From Ovis canadensis (lineage: Eukaryota > Chordata > Mammalia > Artiodactyla > Bovidae), in assembly GCF_042477335.2 (NCBI RefSeq), contig NC_091251.1, positions 28,288,501 to 28,352,500 of the forward strand: a stretch of 64,000 nucleotides of DNA, read 5' to 3'. A program made the translations under genes and the position numbers. This document shows, piece after piece, positions 10,680 to 22,334 of the stretch. Within the stretch, counting starts at the first letter, position 1. Each line of letters begins with the position of its first letter. The notes under the pieces were generated by a model that was not told the DNA's origin, searched no databases, and saw nothing but the letters and a program-made list of their open reading frames with translations.

Positions 10680-11118
10680 GCCATCTTTTGGATCTTCCTC
10701 ATCATGTTCATCTTCCCTGGTGGATATTTGCCACCGGTACTTTGGGCTTTGTGCTTCCTTTCCTTTTTTTTCCTCTCCTTTACTTATTTAACTAAAATAT
10801 GGTCTTGGTTTTCTTCTGCTTCACAGCAGTATTCAAAGCATCTATTCTTTTCAGCTGTTCTTCCTCCATGATGCAAGGGGCAAATGTGGAGCCTGGAAGA
10901 ACCCTGCTCCTGTGTCATTTCAAGGACATACTTGCTGATGGGGCGCCCCTCGCGGGGGAGGTGGTCCATTCCTCCCTGCTTCTCTTCTTTCACTGCCTTT
11001 CTCCACTGCCCTCACTTCTCCTGCAAAGCTCAGCATCTTATCCCAAGCCATTTGCTCAGGAATATCCCTGTGCAGCCTCAGTAACAATATCTGCCTCCAG
11101 TACTTTCAGTTGGAACTA
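10680..11118. other. Unassigned insert within L2; possible retrocopy
   Basis: About 440 bp lie between two parts of the L2 and do not resemble any repeat I know. The segment has local CpG (gggcgcccctcgcgggg at 10941-10957), unusual for this region. On the minus strand a short frame at 10784-10993 is open, and an ATG near 10870 starts MEEEQLKRIDALNTAVKQKK before a stop. The acidic and lysine-rich frames look protein-like, suggesting a decayed processed pseudogene. I could not identify a parent gene and saw no poly-A tail or duplication at the ends. Confidence 0.3.
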
Positions 11119-11506
11119 AAGTCTTTATGTGAAATATATAACTTGGGAGGAATTGACACTGTTGTAATTGAGAAATCGAGATAAAGACTCAAGATCTTGT
11201 TCTCAATTAGTCCAAAAATGGTTGTGATAGAGGTGTTGATGAGGAAGGCATACTGGACAAATAAGCTGAGATAAGAAAATAGAGATATAAAATGTAGACA
11301 ATTCTTGAGATACTTAACTGCCTAGGATGAGAGGAAAAGATGATTATCTGGAGGGGAAAGTAAAGCCTAGGGAAAATATTAGTTATTTTGAGATAGGTGA
11401 GACTCATGTTTAGAAGCTGATGAGAAGGAGCCAGAAGACAAGGAGAGCCTGAAGATGGGTAGGAGGGTGAAATGGAGCAAACAAGATCCAGAGTTCTGGT
11501 AGAGGA

Positions 11507-12544
11507 ACTGTGTGGATCACAATAAACTGTGGAAAATTCTGAAAGAGATGGGAATACCAGACCACCTAACCTGCCTCTTGAGAAATCTGTATGCAGGTCA
11601 GGAAGCAACAGTTAGAACTGGACATGGAACAACAGACTGGTTCCAAATAGGAAAAGGAGTATGTCAAGGCTATATATTGTCACCCTGCTTATTTAACTTC
11701 TGTGCAGAGTACATCACGAGAAACACAAGCTGGAATCAAGATTGCTGGGAGAAATATCAATAACCTCAGATATGCAGATGACACCACCCTTATGGCAGAA
11801 AGTGAAGAGGAACTGAAAAGCTTCTTGCTGAAAGTGAAAGAGGAGAGTGAAAAAGTTGGCTTAAAGCTCAACATTCAGAAAATGAAGATCATGGCATCCA
11901 GTCCCATCACTTCATGGGAAATATATGGGGAAACAGTGGAAACAGTGTCAGACTTTATTTTTGTGGGCTCCAAAATCACTGCAGATGGTGATTGCAGCCA
12001 TGAAATTAAAAGATGCTTTCTCCTTGGAAGAAAAGTTATGACCAATCTAGATAGTATATTCATAAGCAGAGACATTACTTTGCCGACTAAGGTCTGTCTA
12101 GTCAAGGCTATGGTTTTTCCTGTGGTCATGTATGGATGTGAGAGTTGGACTGTGAAGAAGGCTAAGCGCCTAAGAATTGATGCTTTTGAACTGTGGTGTT
12201 GGAGAAGACTCTTGAGAGTCCCTTGGACTGCAAGGAGATCCAACCAGTCCATTCTGAAGGAGATCAACCCTGGGATTTCTTTGGAAGGAGTGATGCTAAA
12301 GCTGAAGCTCCAGTACTTTGGCCACCTCAGGCGAAGAGTTGACTCATTGGAAAAGACTCTGATGGTGGGAGGGATTGGGGGCAGGAGGAGAAGGGGACGA
12401 CCGAGCATGAGATGGCTGGATGGCATCACCGACTCGATGGACATGAGTCTGAGTGAACTCCGGGAGATGGTGGTGAACAGGGAGGCCTGGCATGCTGCGA
12501 TTCATGGGGTCGCAGAGTTGGACATGACTGAGCGACTGAACTGA
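11507..12544 (+). mobile_element. BovB LINE, 5' truncated
   Basis: The copy starts in the RT palm (tgtgtggatcacaataaact) and ends with gagcgactgaactga. It inserted into the L2. About 17 bases are missing near 11720 compared with the copies at 4201 and 21481, with agaaac at the deletion junction. The diagnostic block reads tttatttttgtgggctcc, as in the full-length copy at 21750. Confidence 0.92.
11702..12544 (+). pseudogene. BovB reverse transcriptase C-terminal part, 280 codons open
   Basis: This long surviving BovB frame runs from the [14 protein letters not shown] motif through [26 protein letters not shown] and RRRRGRP to the normal C-terminus near the element's 3' end. The upstream frame 11512-11763 holds VDHNKLWKIL and [15 protein letters not shown] and is out of phase because of the small deletion near 11720. 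The endonuclease and most of the fingers domain are missing through 5' truncation, so no active enzyme can result. Confidence 0.88.
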
Positions 12545-12700
12545 TAGATGAAAAGATTAACATCTCCTTTATTGCAGTAGGAGGGAAGGAGAAAGAATGG
12601 GCTCAGATAATGGTGAGATTATAGGTTCTGTAGCAAAAAATTGAGGGAATTCCAGATTGTAGCTTCTATTTTTTTTTTTCAATGATGGAGAATACCTGTT

Positions 12701-12930
12701 GATATTGGGTGAATTAAAAAGTTTAAAAAGAATAGTATATGTGAAGGGACTGGTACATACTAAGTGCTTAATAAATGATAGCTTTTTGTTACTTGCAGCT
12801 TTAAAGAGGTTTTCTATGCTTATGCAGGGTCAAAGCTGTATAGCATGATTTGAGAATATTCAAAATATCTCCTCTATAATCTGGCAAAGTTCTTGAAACA
12901 TTCATTTGAAAATGAATGTTCTTTAGTCCT
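12701..12930. other. Short unassigned spacer
   Basis: The tail-like string acatactaagtgcttaataa near 12755 resembles a MIR/L2 3' end. Nothing else is recognisable. Confidence 0.35.
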
Positions 12931-15119
12931 TGCTTTCTAAGATACATATGATAGTGTATATTTTATTATGAGTTTTGTAGTATGAACTCTTATATTAATA
13001 TTTAGGTCATTGATCCATTTTGTATTAATTTTTGTATGTGATGTGGGTAGGAGTTGAACTTTACTCTTTTGTATTTGAATATCCAGTTGTCCCAGCACCA
13101 TTTGTTGAAGAGATTATTTTTCCCCAATTAATGCTGTTGCACCAGTGTTGCAAATCAACTGGCAATAGATAAATGAGTTTATTTCTGAACTCTGAACTCT
13201 ACTCCGTTGATCTACATGTTTATCCCTGTGCTATTATGACACTATTTTGGTTACTGTAGATTTGTAATAAGTTTTGAAATGAGGGAGTGTGAGTTCCCCA
13301 CCTCTGTTTTTCTTTTTTAAGATTGCTTTTGCTCATTCAGGGCAACTTGCAATTCCATATGAATTTGAGAACTAGCTTTTCCATTCCTGGAAAAAAAAAA
13401 AGACTGCTTGAATTTTAAACGGGATTGCATTAAATCTGTAGATATCCTTGGGCCTTAAAATAGAAATATTCCATCAACAAAGGATTTTTTTTGTTTGTTC
13501 ATTTAGGTCTTCTTTAATGCCTTTTAACAATGTTTTATATTTTTAGTGTAAAAATCTTTCACCTCTTTGGGGAAATTTATTCTCAGGTACTTGATTGTTT
13601 TGAATGCTATTGTAAATGGAATTGTTTTCAGCTTGGTCATTGTTGATGTATAGAAACATAACTGATTTTGTCTTCTATGCAACTTTTCTGAATTTATTAT
13701 AGTGTGCAGTTACTATATAGTACTATATAGTTATTGTAGCTCTGTGGATTATTTGGAATTTCTCTATATATGATCATGTCATCTACAAACAGAGATAGAT
13801 TGACTTCTTTTCCTTTTGGGTGCATTTCATTTCTTTTTCTTGCCTTACTGCCCTGGTTAGAATTTCCAGCAAATGTTGAATAGCAGGGGAGAAAGTGATC
13901 ATCTTTATCTAGTTCCTGATCTTAGGGGGAAAGTTTTTAGTCTTTCAGTACTGAGTATGATGCTAGTTGTGGGTTCTTTTTTTTATAAATGCCCTTTATC
14001 ATGTTGAGAAAATGCCAATCAATTCTACTTTTCTGAATTTATTTTTTTAACATGAAAGGGTGTTGAGTTTTGTCAAATGATTTTTCTGCATCAGTTGAGA
14101 AAATAATACATTTTTTTCATTTATTTTATTAATGTGGTGTATCACGCTGATTGATTTTCTCATACTGATTCACACTTGCATTCTTGGGATAAATCCTGCT
14201 TGAACATAGAGTCTGTTCTTTTTAATATGCCAATGGATTCTGTTTCCTAGTATTTTCTTAAAGAATTTTGTATCTATATTCGTAAAGGATATTGAGCTGT
14301 AATTTTTCTTGAGATGTGTTTATCTGACCTCATAGAATGAATTAGCAGGTATTCCCTCCTCTTCTGTCTTTTGGAAGAATTGTGAAGAATTGATGTTAAA
14401 TTTTCTTTGATGTTTGGTAGATTCACTGGTGACACCATCTAATCATGAACTTTTCTTCTTGGGAAGGAGGTTTTTGATTACTGACTCAATCTTTACTGCT
14501 ATAGGTCTATCAAGATTTTCTATTTCTATTTCTTCTTGAGTCTGTTTTTGATATCTGTATTTCTGGGAACTTGCACATTTCATCTAGATCTAATTTTTTG
14601 TCATGCAATGGTTTATAGTATTCTCTTATAGTTATTTTTATTACTGTAAAGTAGGTAGTAATGTCCTCATTTTCATTTCTGATTTTAGTTATTTGAGTCT
14701 CCTCTTTCTCTTTCTGTGTTATTCTAGCTAAAAATTAGTCAATTTTGTTGGTCTTTTCAAAGAAGTAACTTTATTTTCACTTATTTTGTTTTCCTATGCT
14801 CTAACTTTGTTGTCTTCATTCTAATATTTATTATTTTCTTCCACCTTCTAGCTTTGTGTTTATTGTGTTCCTCTTTTTCTAGTTCTTTAAGGTGTAAAGC
14901 TAAATTATTATTATTTTATTTTTTGGCTGTGCAGCATGTGGGACCCTAGTTCCCTGACCAGAGATGGAATCTGTGCTGCCTGTACTGGAAGCACAGAGTT
15001 TTAACCACTGGACCACTAGGGAAGTCCCTAAATTGTTCATTTAAAATATTTATTTGTTTTAACATAGCCATTTACTGCTATAAGTTTCCCTCTGAGTACT
15101 GCTTTCATGGCATCCAACA
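12931..15119 (-). mobile_element. Ancient L1M ORF2, left piece of a split element
   Basis: The sequence reads as reversed L1 ORF2 (ttgtcccagcaccatttgtt, catgtcatctacaaacagag, gtttttgatatctgtatttc). No frame is open. The element stops at 15119 and resumes at 39624, with 24.5 kb of younger sequence between. A CHR-2 SINE interrupts it at 14910-15027. Confidence 0.8.
14910..15027 (-). mobile_element. CHR-2-type SINE with target-site duplication
   Basis: Reversed, it begins ggacttccctagtggtccag and has a short A-rich end. The flanks CTAAATTATT (14900-14909) and CTAAATTGTT (15028-15037) are a 10-bp target-site duplication with one change. Confidence 0.88.
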
Positions 15120-15133
15120 CATTTTCATATATT
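15120..15133. repeat. Left target-site duplication of the outer full-length L1
   Basis: CATTTTCATATATT at 15120-15133 is repeated exactly at 39610-39623. The copies bracket a complete L1 whose poly-A end is at the left and whose 5' end is at the right. Confidence 0.9.
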
Positions 15134-15225
15134 TTTTATTTTAATTAATTTATTTTTTATATTGAAGGATAATTGCCTTACAGAATTTTGTTGTTTTCTG
15201 TCAAACCTCAACATGAATCAGCCAT

Positions 15226-16114
15226 CAGTTCAGTTCAGTTCAGTCGCTCAGTCGTGTCCGACTCTTTGTGACCCCATGAATCACAGCACGCCAGGCCTCC
15301 CTGTCATCACCAACTCCCGGAGTTCACTCAGATTCACATCCATCGAGTCAGTGATGCCATCCAGCCATCTCATGCTCGGTCGTCCCCTTCTCCTCCTGCC
15401 CTCAATCCCTCCCAGCATCAAAGTCTTTTCCAATGAGTCAACGCTTCGCATGAGGTGGCCAAAGTACTGGAGTTTCAGCTTTAGCATCATTCCTTCCAAA
15501 GAAATCCCAGGGTTGATCTCCTTCAGAATGGACTAGTTGGATCTCCTTGCAGTCCAAGGGACTCTCAAGAGTCTTCTCCAACACCACAGTTCAAAAGCAT
15601 CAATTCTTCGGCGCTCAGCCTTCTTCACAGTCCAGCTCTCACATCCATACATGACTCCTAGGAAAACCATAGCCTTGACTAGATGGACCTTAGTCAGCAA
15701 AGTAATATCTCTGCTTTTGAATATGCTATCTAGGTTGGTCATAACTTTTCTTCCAAGGAGTAAGCGTCTTTTAATTTCATGGCTGCAATCACCATCTGCA
15801 GTGATTTTGGAGCCCGCAAAAATAAAGTCTGACACTGTTTCCACTGTTTCCCCATCTATTTCCCATGAAGTGATGGGACCGGATGCCATGATCTTCATTT
15901 TCTGAATGTTGAGCTTTAAGCCAACTTTTTCACTCTCCTCTTTCACTTTCAATGAGAGGCTTTTCAGTTCCTCTTCACTTTCTGCCATAAGGGTGGTGTC
16001 ATCTGCATATCTGAGGTTATTGATATTTCTCCCGGCAATCTTGATTCCAGCTTGTGTTTTTTCCAGTCCAGCGTTTCTCATGATGTACTCTGCATAGAAG
16101 TTAAATAAGCAGGG
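15226..16114 (-). mobile_element. BovB LINE, 5' truncated, in L1 3' UTR
   Basis: The copy starts on its 3' side with cagttcagttcagttcag and ends at ttaaataagcagggt. L1 sequence is continuous across it (tgaatcagccat then aggtgtacatatat), with no target-site duplication longer than about one base. A frame of 211 codons (15533-16168, minus) contains [15 protein letters not shown] and the C-terminal region; its first residues come from L1 sequence. It is a dead fragment. Confidence 0.92.
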
Positions 16115-16144
16115 TAGGTGTACATATATCCTCTCCCTTTTGAA

Positions 16145-16182
16145 CCTCCCTCCCATCTCCCTTCCCATCCCACCCCTCTAGG
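16145..16182 (-). other. G-rich tract in L1 3' UTR (outer L1)
   Basis: On the minus strand this is a run of G-triplets separated by short A or T spacers. The corresponding tract in the inner L1 is at 37018-37052 and in a third L1 at 63138-63165. Such tracts are a known feature of mammalian L1 3' UTRs and can form G-quadruplexes. Confidence 0.65.
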
Positions 16183-17390
16183 TTGATACAGAGCCCCTTT
16201 TTGAGTTTCGTGAGCCATATAGCAAATTCCTGTTGGCTATCTATTTTACATATAGTAATGTAAGTTTCCATGATACTCTCTCCATACATCTCACTCTCTC
16301 CTCCCGCTCCCCATGTCTGTAAGTCTATTCTCTATGTATGTTTATCCATTGCTGCCCTGTAAACAAATTCTTCAGTACCATTTTTCTAGATTCCAACTAT
16401 ATGTGTTAGAATATGATATTTATCATTCTCTAACTTACTTCACTCTGTATAATAGGCTCTAGGTTCATCCACCTCATTAGAACTGACTCAAATGCATTCC
16501 TTTTTATGGCTGAGTAATACTCTATTGTGTATATGTACCACTGCTTCTTTATCCTGGACATCTAGGTTGCTTCCATGTTCTAGCTATAGTAAATAGTGTT
16601 GCAATGAACAATGGGTTACGTGTGTTTTTTTCAATTTGGTTTCCTCAGGGTATATGCCTAGGTGTGGGATTGCTGGGTCATATGATGGTTTTATTCCTAG
16701 TTTTTTAAGGAGTCACCATAATGTTGTCCATAGTGGCTGTATCAATTTACATTTCCATCAACAGTGCAAGAGCGTCCCCTTTTCTCCACAGCCTCTCCAG
16801 CATTTGTTGTTTGTAGACTTTTTGTTGATGGCCATTCTGACCAGTGTGAGGTGATATCTCATTGTGGTTTTGATTTGCATTTGTCTAATAATGAGCGATG
16901 TTGAGCATCTTTTCATGTGTTTGTTAGTCATTTGTATGTCTTCTTTGGAGAAATGTCTGTTTAGGTCTTTTTCCTACTTTTTGATTGGGTTGTATGTTTT
17001 TCCGGTATTGAGTTATCTGACCTGCTTGTATATTTTGGAAATTAATCCTTTGTCAGTTGTTTCATTTGCTGTTATTTTCTCCCATTCTAAGGGTTGTCTT
17101 TTCACCTTGCTTATAGCTTCTTTTGCTCTGCAAAACCTTTTAAGTTTAATCAGGTCCCACTTGTTTACTTTTGTTTTTATTTCCATTACTTTAGGTGATG
17201 GGTCATAGAGGATCTCGCTTTGATTTATGTCATTGAATGTTCTTTCTGCCTATGTTTTCCTCTAAGAGATTTATAGTTTCTGGTCTTACATTTAGGTCTT
17301 TAATCCATTTTGAGTTTATCTTCGTGTATGGTGTTAGGAAGTGTTCTAATTTCATTCTTTTACATGTAGCTGTCCAGTTTTCCCAGCACC

Positions 17391-17440
17391 ATTTATTGAA
17401 AAGGCTGTCTTTGCCCCATTTATTGAAGAGGCTGTCTTGC
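17391..17440 (-). repeat. About 27-bp tandem duplication in outer L1 ORF2
   Basis: The block ccatttattgaaaaggctgt is followed by ccatttattgaagaggctgt, each ending in tct and tgcc. The inner L1 and the old L1M have the equivalent sequence once, so this is a private duplication of this copy. Confidence 0.75.
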
Positions 17441-18522
17441 CACCTTTGTCAAAAATAAGGTACGCATAGGTGCATGGGTTTATTTCTGGGCTTTCTATCT
17501 TGTTCCATTGGTCTATATTTCTGTTGTTGTGCCAGTACCATACTATCCTAATGACTGTAGCCTTGTAATATAACCTGAAGTCAGGAAGGTTGATTCCTCC
17601 AGCTCCATTCTTCTTTCTCAAGACTGCTTTGGCTATTCAGGGTCTTTTGTGTTTCCATATGAGCTGTGAAATTTTTTGTTCTGGTTCTGTGAAAAAAAAA
17701 AAAAACAACAACGCCATTGTAATTTGATATGGATCACATTTAAACTGCACATTGCATTTAGTAGTATAGTCATTTTCACAATATTGATTCTTCCTACCCA
17801 GGAACATGGAATATCTCTCTATCTGTTTGTGTCATCTTTGATTTCTTTCATTAGTGTCTTATAATTTTCTGTGTACAGTTCTTTTGTCTCCTTAGGTAAG
17901 TTTATTCCTAGATATTTAATTTTGTTGTAGTGGTATGTTATTGATTCCTTAGTTTCTCTTTCTGATTTTTCACTGTTAGTATATAAAAATGCAAGTGATT
18001 TCTGTGTTTTGATTTTGTAACCTGCAACCTTGCTAAATTCACTGATTAGCTCTAGTAATTTTCTGATATTATCTTTAGGGTTTGCTATGTACAGTATCAT
18101 GTCATCTGCAAACAGTGAGAGCTTTACTTCTTTTCCAATCTGGATTCCTTTCATTTCTTTTTCTTTTCTGATTGCTCTAGCTAGGCCTTCCAGAACTATG
18201 TTGAATAATAGTGGTGAAACTGGACACCCTTGTCTTGTTCCTGATCTTAGCAGGAACGCTTTCAGTTTTTCACCATTGAGAATAATGTTTGCTGTAGGCT
18301 TATCATATATGGCCTTTACTATGTTGAGGTAGGTTCCTTCTATGCCCATTTTTTTTAAAGAGTTTTAAACATAAATGGGTGCTGAATTTTGTCAAAGGCT
18401 TTTTCTGCATCTATTGAAATTATCATCTGGTTTTTATCTTTCCATTTGTTAATATGGTATATCACATTGATTGATTTGCATATATTTAAGAATACTGCTT
18501 TCCTGGAATAAACCCAGCTTGG

Positions 18523-18531
18523 TCATGGTGT
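18523..18531. repeat. Target-site duplication of the 5'-inverted BovB (left copy)
   Basis: TCATGGTGT at 18523-18531 recurs at 22846-22854. L1 ORF2 sequence reads through if everything between is removed. Confidence 0.8.
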
Positions 18532-18719
18532 GCGATGAGTGCAACTGTGCGGTAGTTTGAGCATTCTTTGGCATTGCCCATCGCTTCATGGGAAGTAGAT
18601 GGGGAAACAGTGGAAACTGTCAGACTTTATTTTGGGGGGCTCCAAAATCACTGCAGATGGTGATTGCAGCCATGGAATTAAAAGTCTCTTACTCCTTGGC
18701 AGGAAAATTATGACCAACC

Positions 18720-19067
18720 GCACTAAGCGCAGGTGGCTGCGACCAGCGCACTAAGTGCGGCTGAGAGGAACTACCCCAGTCCGAGGTCGGGGCAGAAGCC
18801 TGGAGGACCCCATGCCCAAAGGGTGATGGCTGAGAGGAGCCCCCCGCGCCTGAGGCCAGGGGCGGCGGCTGGGAGGAGCAATCCCACGTCTAAGGAGTGG
18901 TGGCTGCATGGGCGCAGGAGAGCCTAGAGGAACCATCCCACGTTGAAGGTCAGGAAGGGCGGCAGTGAGGAGATACCGCTCATCCAAGGTAAGGAGCAAC
19001 AGCTGCACTTTGCTGGAGCAGCCGTGAAGAGATACCCCGCGCCCAAAGTAAGAGAAACCCAAGTAAG
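18720..19067 (+). promoter_or_regulatory. BovB 5' UTR with GC-rich short repeats
   Basis: The segment is far richer in G and C than its surroundings. It repeats a loose unit, gaggaact/gaggagc/gaggaacc followed by cccacgtc or similar and a ggtcagg or ggccagg block, about every 40-60 bp (18772, 18833, 18872, 18933, 18968). BovB 5' UTRs are known to be GC-rich and probably hold the internal promoter; the promoter role here is inferred. Confidence 0.6.
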
Positions 19068-22000
19068 ATGGTAGGTGTTGCAAGAGGGCATCAGAGGGCA
19101 GACACACTGAAACCATACTCACAGAAAGCTAGTCAATCTAATCACACTAGGACCACAGCCTTGTCTAACTCAATGAAACTAAGCCATGCCCACGGGGCAA
19201 CCCAGGATGGGCAGGTCATGGTGGAGAGGTCTGACAGAATGTGGTCCACTGGAGAAAGGAATGGAAAACCACTTCAGTATTCTTGCCTTGAGAACCCCAT
19301 GAACAGTATGAAAAGGCAAAATGATAGGATACTGAAAGAGGAACTCCCCAGGTCAGTAGGTGCCCAATATGCTACTGGAGATCAGTGGAGAAATAACTCT
19401 AGAAAGAATGAAGGGATGGAGCCAAAGCAAAAACAATACCCAGCTGTGGATGTGACTGGTAATAGAAGCAAGGTCCAATGCTGTAAAGAGCAATATTGCA
19501 TAGGAACCTGGAATGTCAGGTCCATGAATCAAGGCAAATTGAAAGTGGTCAAACAAGAGATGGTAAGAGTGAACATCGACACTCTAGGAATCAGCAAACT
19601 AAAATGGACTGGAATGGGTGAATGTAACTCAGATGACCATTATATCTACCACTGCAGGCAGGAATCCCTCAGAAGAAATGGAGTAGCCATCATGGTCAAC
19701 AAAAGAGTCTGAAATGCAGTCTTGGATGCAATCTCAAAAACAACAGAATGATCTCTGTTTGTTTCCAAGGCAAACCATTCAATATCACAGTTATCCAAGT
19801 CTATGCCCCAACCAGTAATGCTGAAGAAACTGAAGTTGAACCGTTCTATGAAGATCTACGAGACCTTTTAGAACTAACACCCAAAAAAGATGTCCTTTTC
19901 ATTATAGAGGACTGGAATGCAAAAGTAGGGAGTCAAGAAACGCCTGGAGTAACAGGCGTTGGAGTTGGAGTACAGCAAATTTGGCCTTGGAGTACAGCAT
20001 GAAGCAGGGTAAAGACTAATAGAGTTTTGCCAAGAAAATGCACTGGTCATAGCAAACACCCTCTTCCAAACACAAGAGAAGACTCTACACATGGACACCA
20101 CCAGATGGTCAACACCGAAATCAGATTGATTATATTCTTTGCAGCCAAAGATGGAGAAGTTCTATACAGTCAACAAAAACAAGACCAGGAGCTGACTGTG
20201 GCTCAGATCATGAACTCCTTATTACCAAATTCAGACTTAAATTGAAGAAAGTAGGGAAAACCACTAGACCATTCAGGTATGACCTAAGTCAAATACTTTA
20301 TGATTATACAGTGGAAGTGAGAAATAGATTTAAGGGCCTAGATCTGAAAGACAGAGTGCCTGATGAACTATGGAATGAGGTTCGTGCCACGATAGAGGAG
20401 ACAGGAATCAAGACCATCCCCATGGAAAAGAAATGCAAAAAAGCAAAATGGCTGTCCGGGGAGGCCTTACAAATAGCTGTTAAAAGAAGAGAAGTGAAAA
20501 ACAAAGGAGAAAAGGAAAGATATAAGCATCTGAATGCAGAGTTCCAAAGAATAGAAAGGAGAGATAAGAAATCCTTCTTCAGCGATCAATGCAAAGAAAT
20601 AGAGGCAAACAACAGACTGGGAAAGACTAGAGATCTCTTCAAGAAAATTAGAGATACCAAGGGAACATTTCATGCAAAGATGGGCACAATAAAGGACAGA
20701 AATGGTATGGACCTAACAGAAGCAGAAGACATTAAGAAGAGGTGGCAAGAATACACAGAAGAACTGTACAAAAAAGATCTTCACGACCCGGATAATCATG
20801 ATGGTGTGATCACTTTCTAGAGCCAGACATCTTGGAATGTGAAGTCAAGTGGGCCTTAGAAAGCATCACTACGAACAAAGATAGTGGAGGTGATGGAATA
20901 CCAGCTGAGCTGTTTCAAATCCTGAAAGATGATGCTGTGAAAGTGCTGCACTCAATATGCCAGCAAGTTTGGAAAACTCAGCAGTGGCCACAGGACTGGA
21001 AAAGGTCAGTTTTCATTCCAATCCCAAAGAAAGGCAATGCCAAAGAATGCTCAAACTACCACACAATTGCACTCATCTCACATGCTAGTAAAGTAATGCT
21101 CAAAATTCTCCAAGCCAGACTTCAGCAATACATGAACCATGAATTTCCTGATGTTCAAGCTGGTTTTAGAAAAGGCAGAGGAACCAGAGATCAAATTGCC
21201 AACATCTGCTGGATCATGGAAAAAGCAAGAGAGTTCCAGAAAAACATCTATTTCTGCTTTATTGACTATGCCAAAGCCTTTGATTATGTGGATCACAATA
21301 AACTGTGGAAAATTCTGAAAGAGATGGGAATACCAGACCACCTGACCTGCCTCTTGAGAAATCTGTATGCAGGTCAGGAAGCAACAGTTCAAATTGGACA
21401 TGGAACAACAGACTGGTTCCAAATAGGAAAAGGAGTATGTCAAGGCTGTATACTGTCACCCTGCTTATTTAACTTCTGTGCAGAGTACATCATGAGAAAC
21501 GCTGGACTGGAAAAAACACAAGCTGGAATCAAGATTGCCAGAAGAAATATCAATAACCTCAGATATGCAGATGACACTACCCTTATGGCAGAAAGTGAAG
21601 AGGAACTAAAAAGCCTCTCGTTGAAAGTGAAAGAAGAGAGTGAAAAAGTTAGCTTAAAGCTCAACATTCAGAAAATGAATATCATGGCATCTGGTCCCAT
21701 CACTTCATGGAAAATAGATGGGGAAACAGTGGAAACAGTTTCAGACTTTATTTTTGTGGGCTCCAAAATCACTGCGGATGGTGACTGCAGCCATGAAATT
21801 AAAAGACGCTTACTCCTGGGAAGAAAAGTTATGACCAACCTAGATAGCATATTCAAAAGCAGAGACATTACTTTGCCGACAAAGGTCCATCTAGTCAAGG
21901 CTATGGTTTTTCCAGGAGTCATGTATGGATGTGAGAGTTGGACTGTGAAGAAGGCTGAGCGCTGAAGAATTGATGCGTTTGAACTGTGGTGTTGGAGAAG

Positions 22001-22334
22001 ACTCTTGAGAATCCCTTGGACTGCAAGGAGATCCAACCAGTCCATTCTGAAGGAGATCAATCCTGGGATATCTTTGGAAGGAATGATGCTAACGCTGAAA
22101 CTCCAGTACTTTGACCACCTCATGCGAAGAGTTGACTCATTGGAAAAAACTTTGATGCTGGGAGGGATTGAGGGCAGGAGAAGAAGGGGACGACAGAGGA
22201 TGAGATGGCTGGATGGCATCACTGACTCGATGGATGTGATTCTGAGTGAACTCTGGGAGTTGGTGATGGACAGGGAGGCCTGGCGTGCTATGATTCATGG
22301 GGTCACAAAGAGTCGGACACGACTGAGCGACTGA
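19068..22334 (+). pseudogene. BovB endonuclease-reverse transcriptase ORF, broken
   Basis: The ORF starts with an ATG at 19068 (MVGVARGHQRADT). The endonuclease begins near 19500 with GTWNVRSMNQ; the block LGISKLKWTG has lysine where the copy at 25967-28790 has glutamate, and that glutamate is the likely metal-binding residue. Frame 19748-20002 has YAPTSNAEE and DWNAKVG. A 20-bp insertion near 19957, a repeat of ttggagtacagca, shifts the frame. Frame 20242-20820 is the linker region, and 20832-21965 holds [26 protein letters not shown] and [18 protein letters not shown] at 21963 splits the last part, which stays in phase to 22334. Confidence 0.9.

Larger units (their letters stand above)
8663..12700 (-). 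mobile_element. Long decayed L2 LINE, split by two BovBs, a Bov-tA and an unknown insert
   Basis: The pieces 8663-8948, 10150-10506, 10638-10680, 11119-11506 and 12545-12700 read in order as the antisense of one L2 element. Examples are aaacttggtgattgatgtc, gatgcctatgagacatg, gaactagggcttaagg and gatgagaaggagccagaag. The same type of sequence appears at 55590-57120. The right limit is vague. No L2 frame is open. Confidence 0.6.

Noticed and set aside
18523-18578. Reverse BovB piece as an independent insertion
   Set aside because: The matching flanks TCATGGTGT enclose it together with the forward pieces, so a 5' inversion is simpler.
18733-18927. GC-rich alanine/arginine-rich frame as a small gene in a CpG island
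   Set aside because: It is the BovB 5' UTR and its GC-rich sub-repeats.
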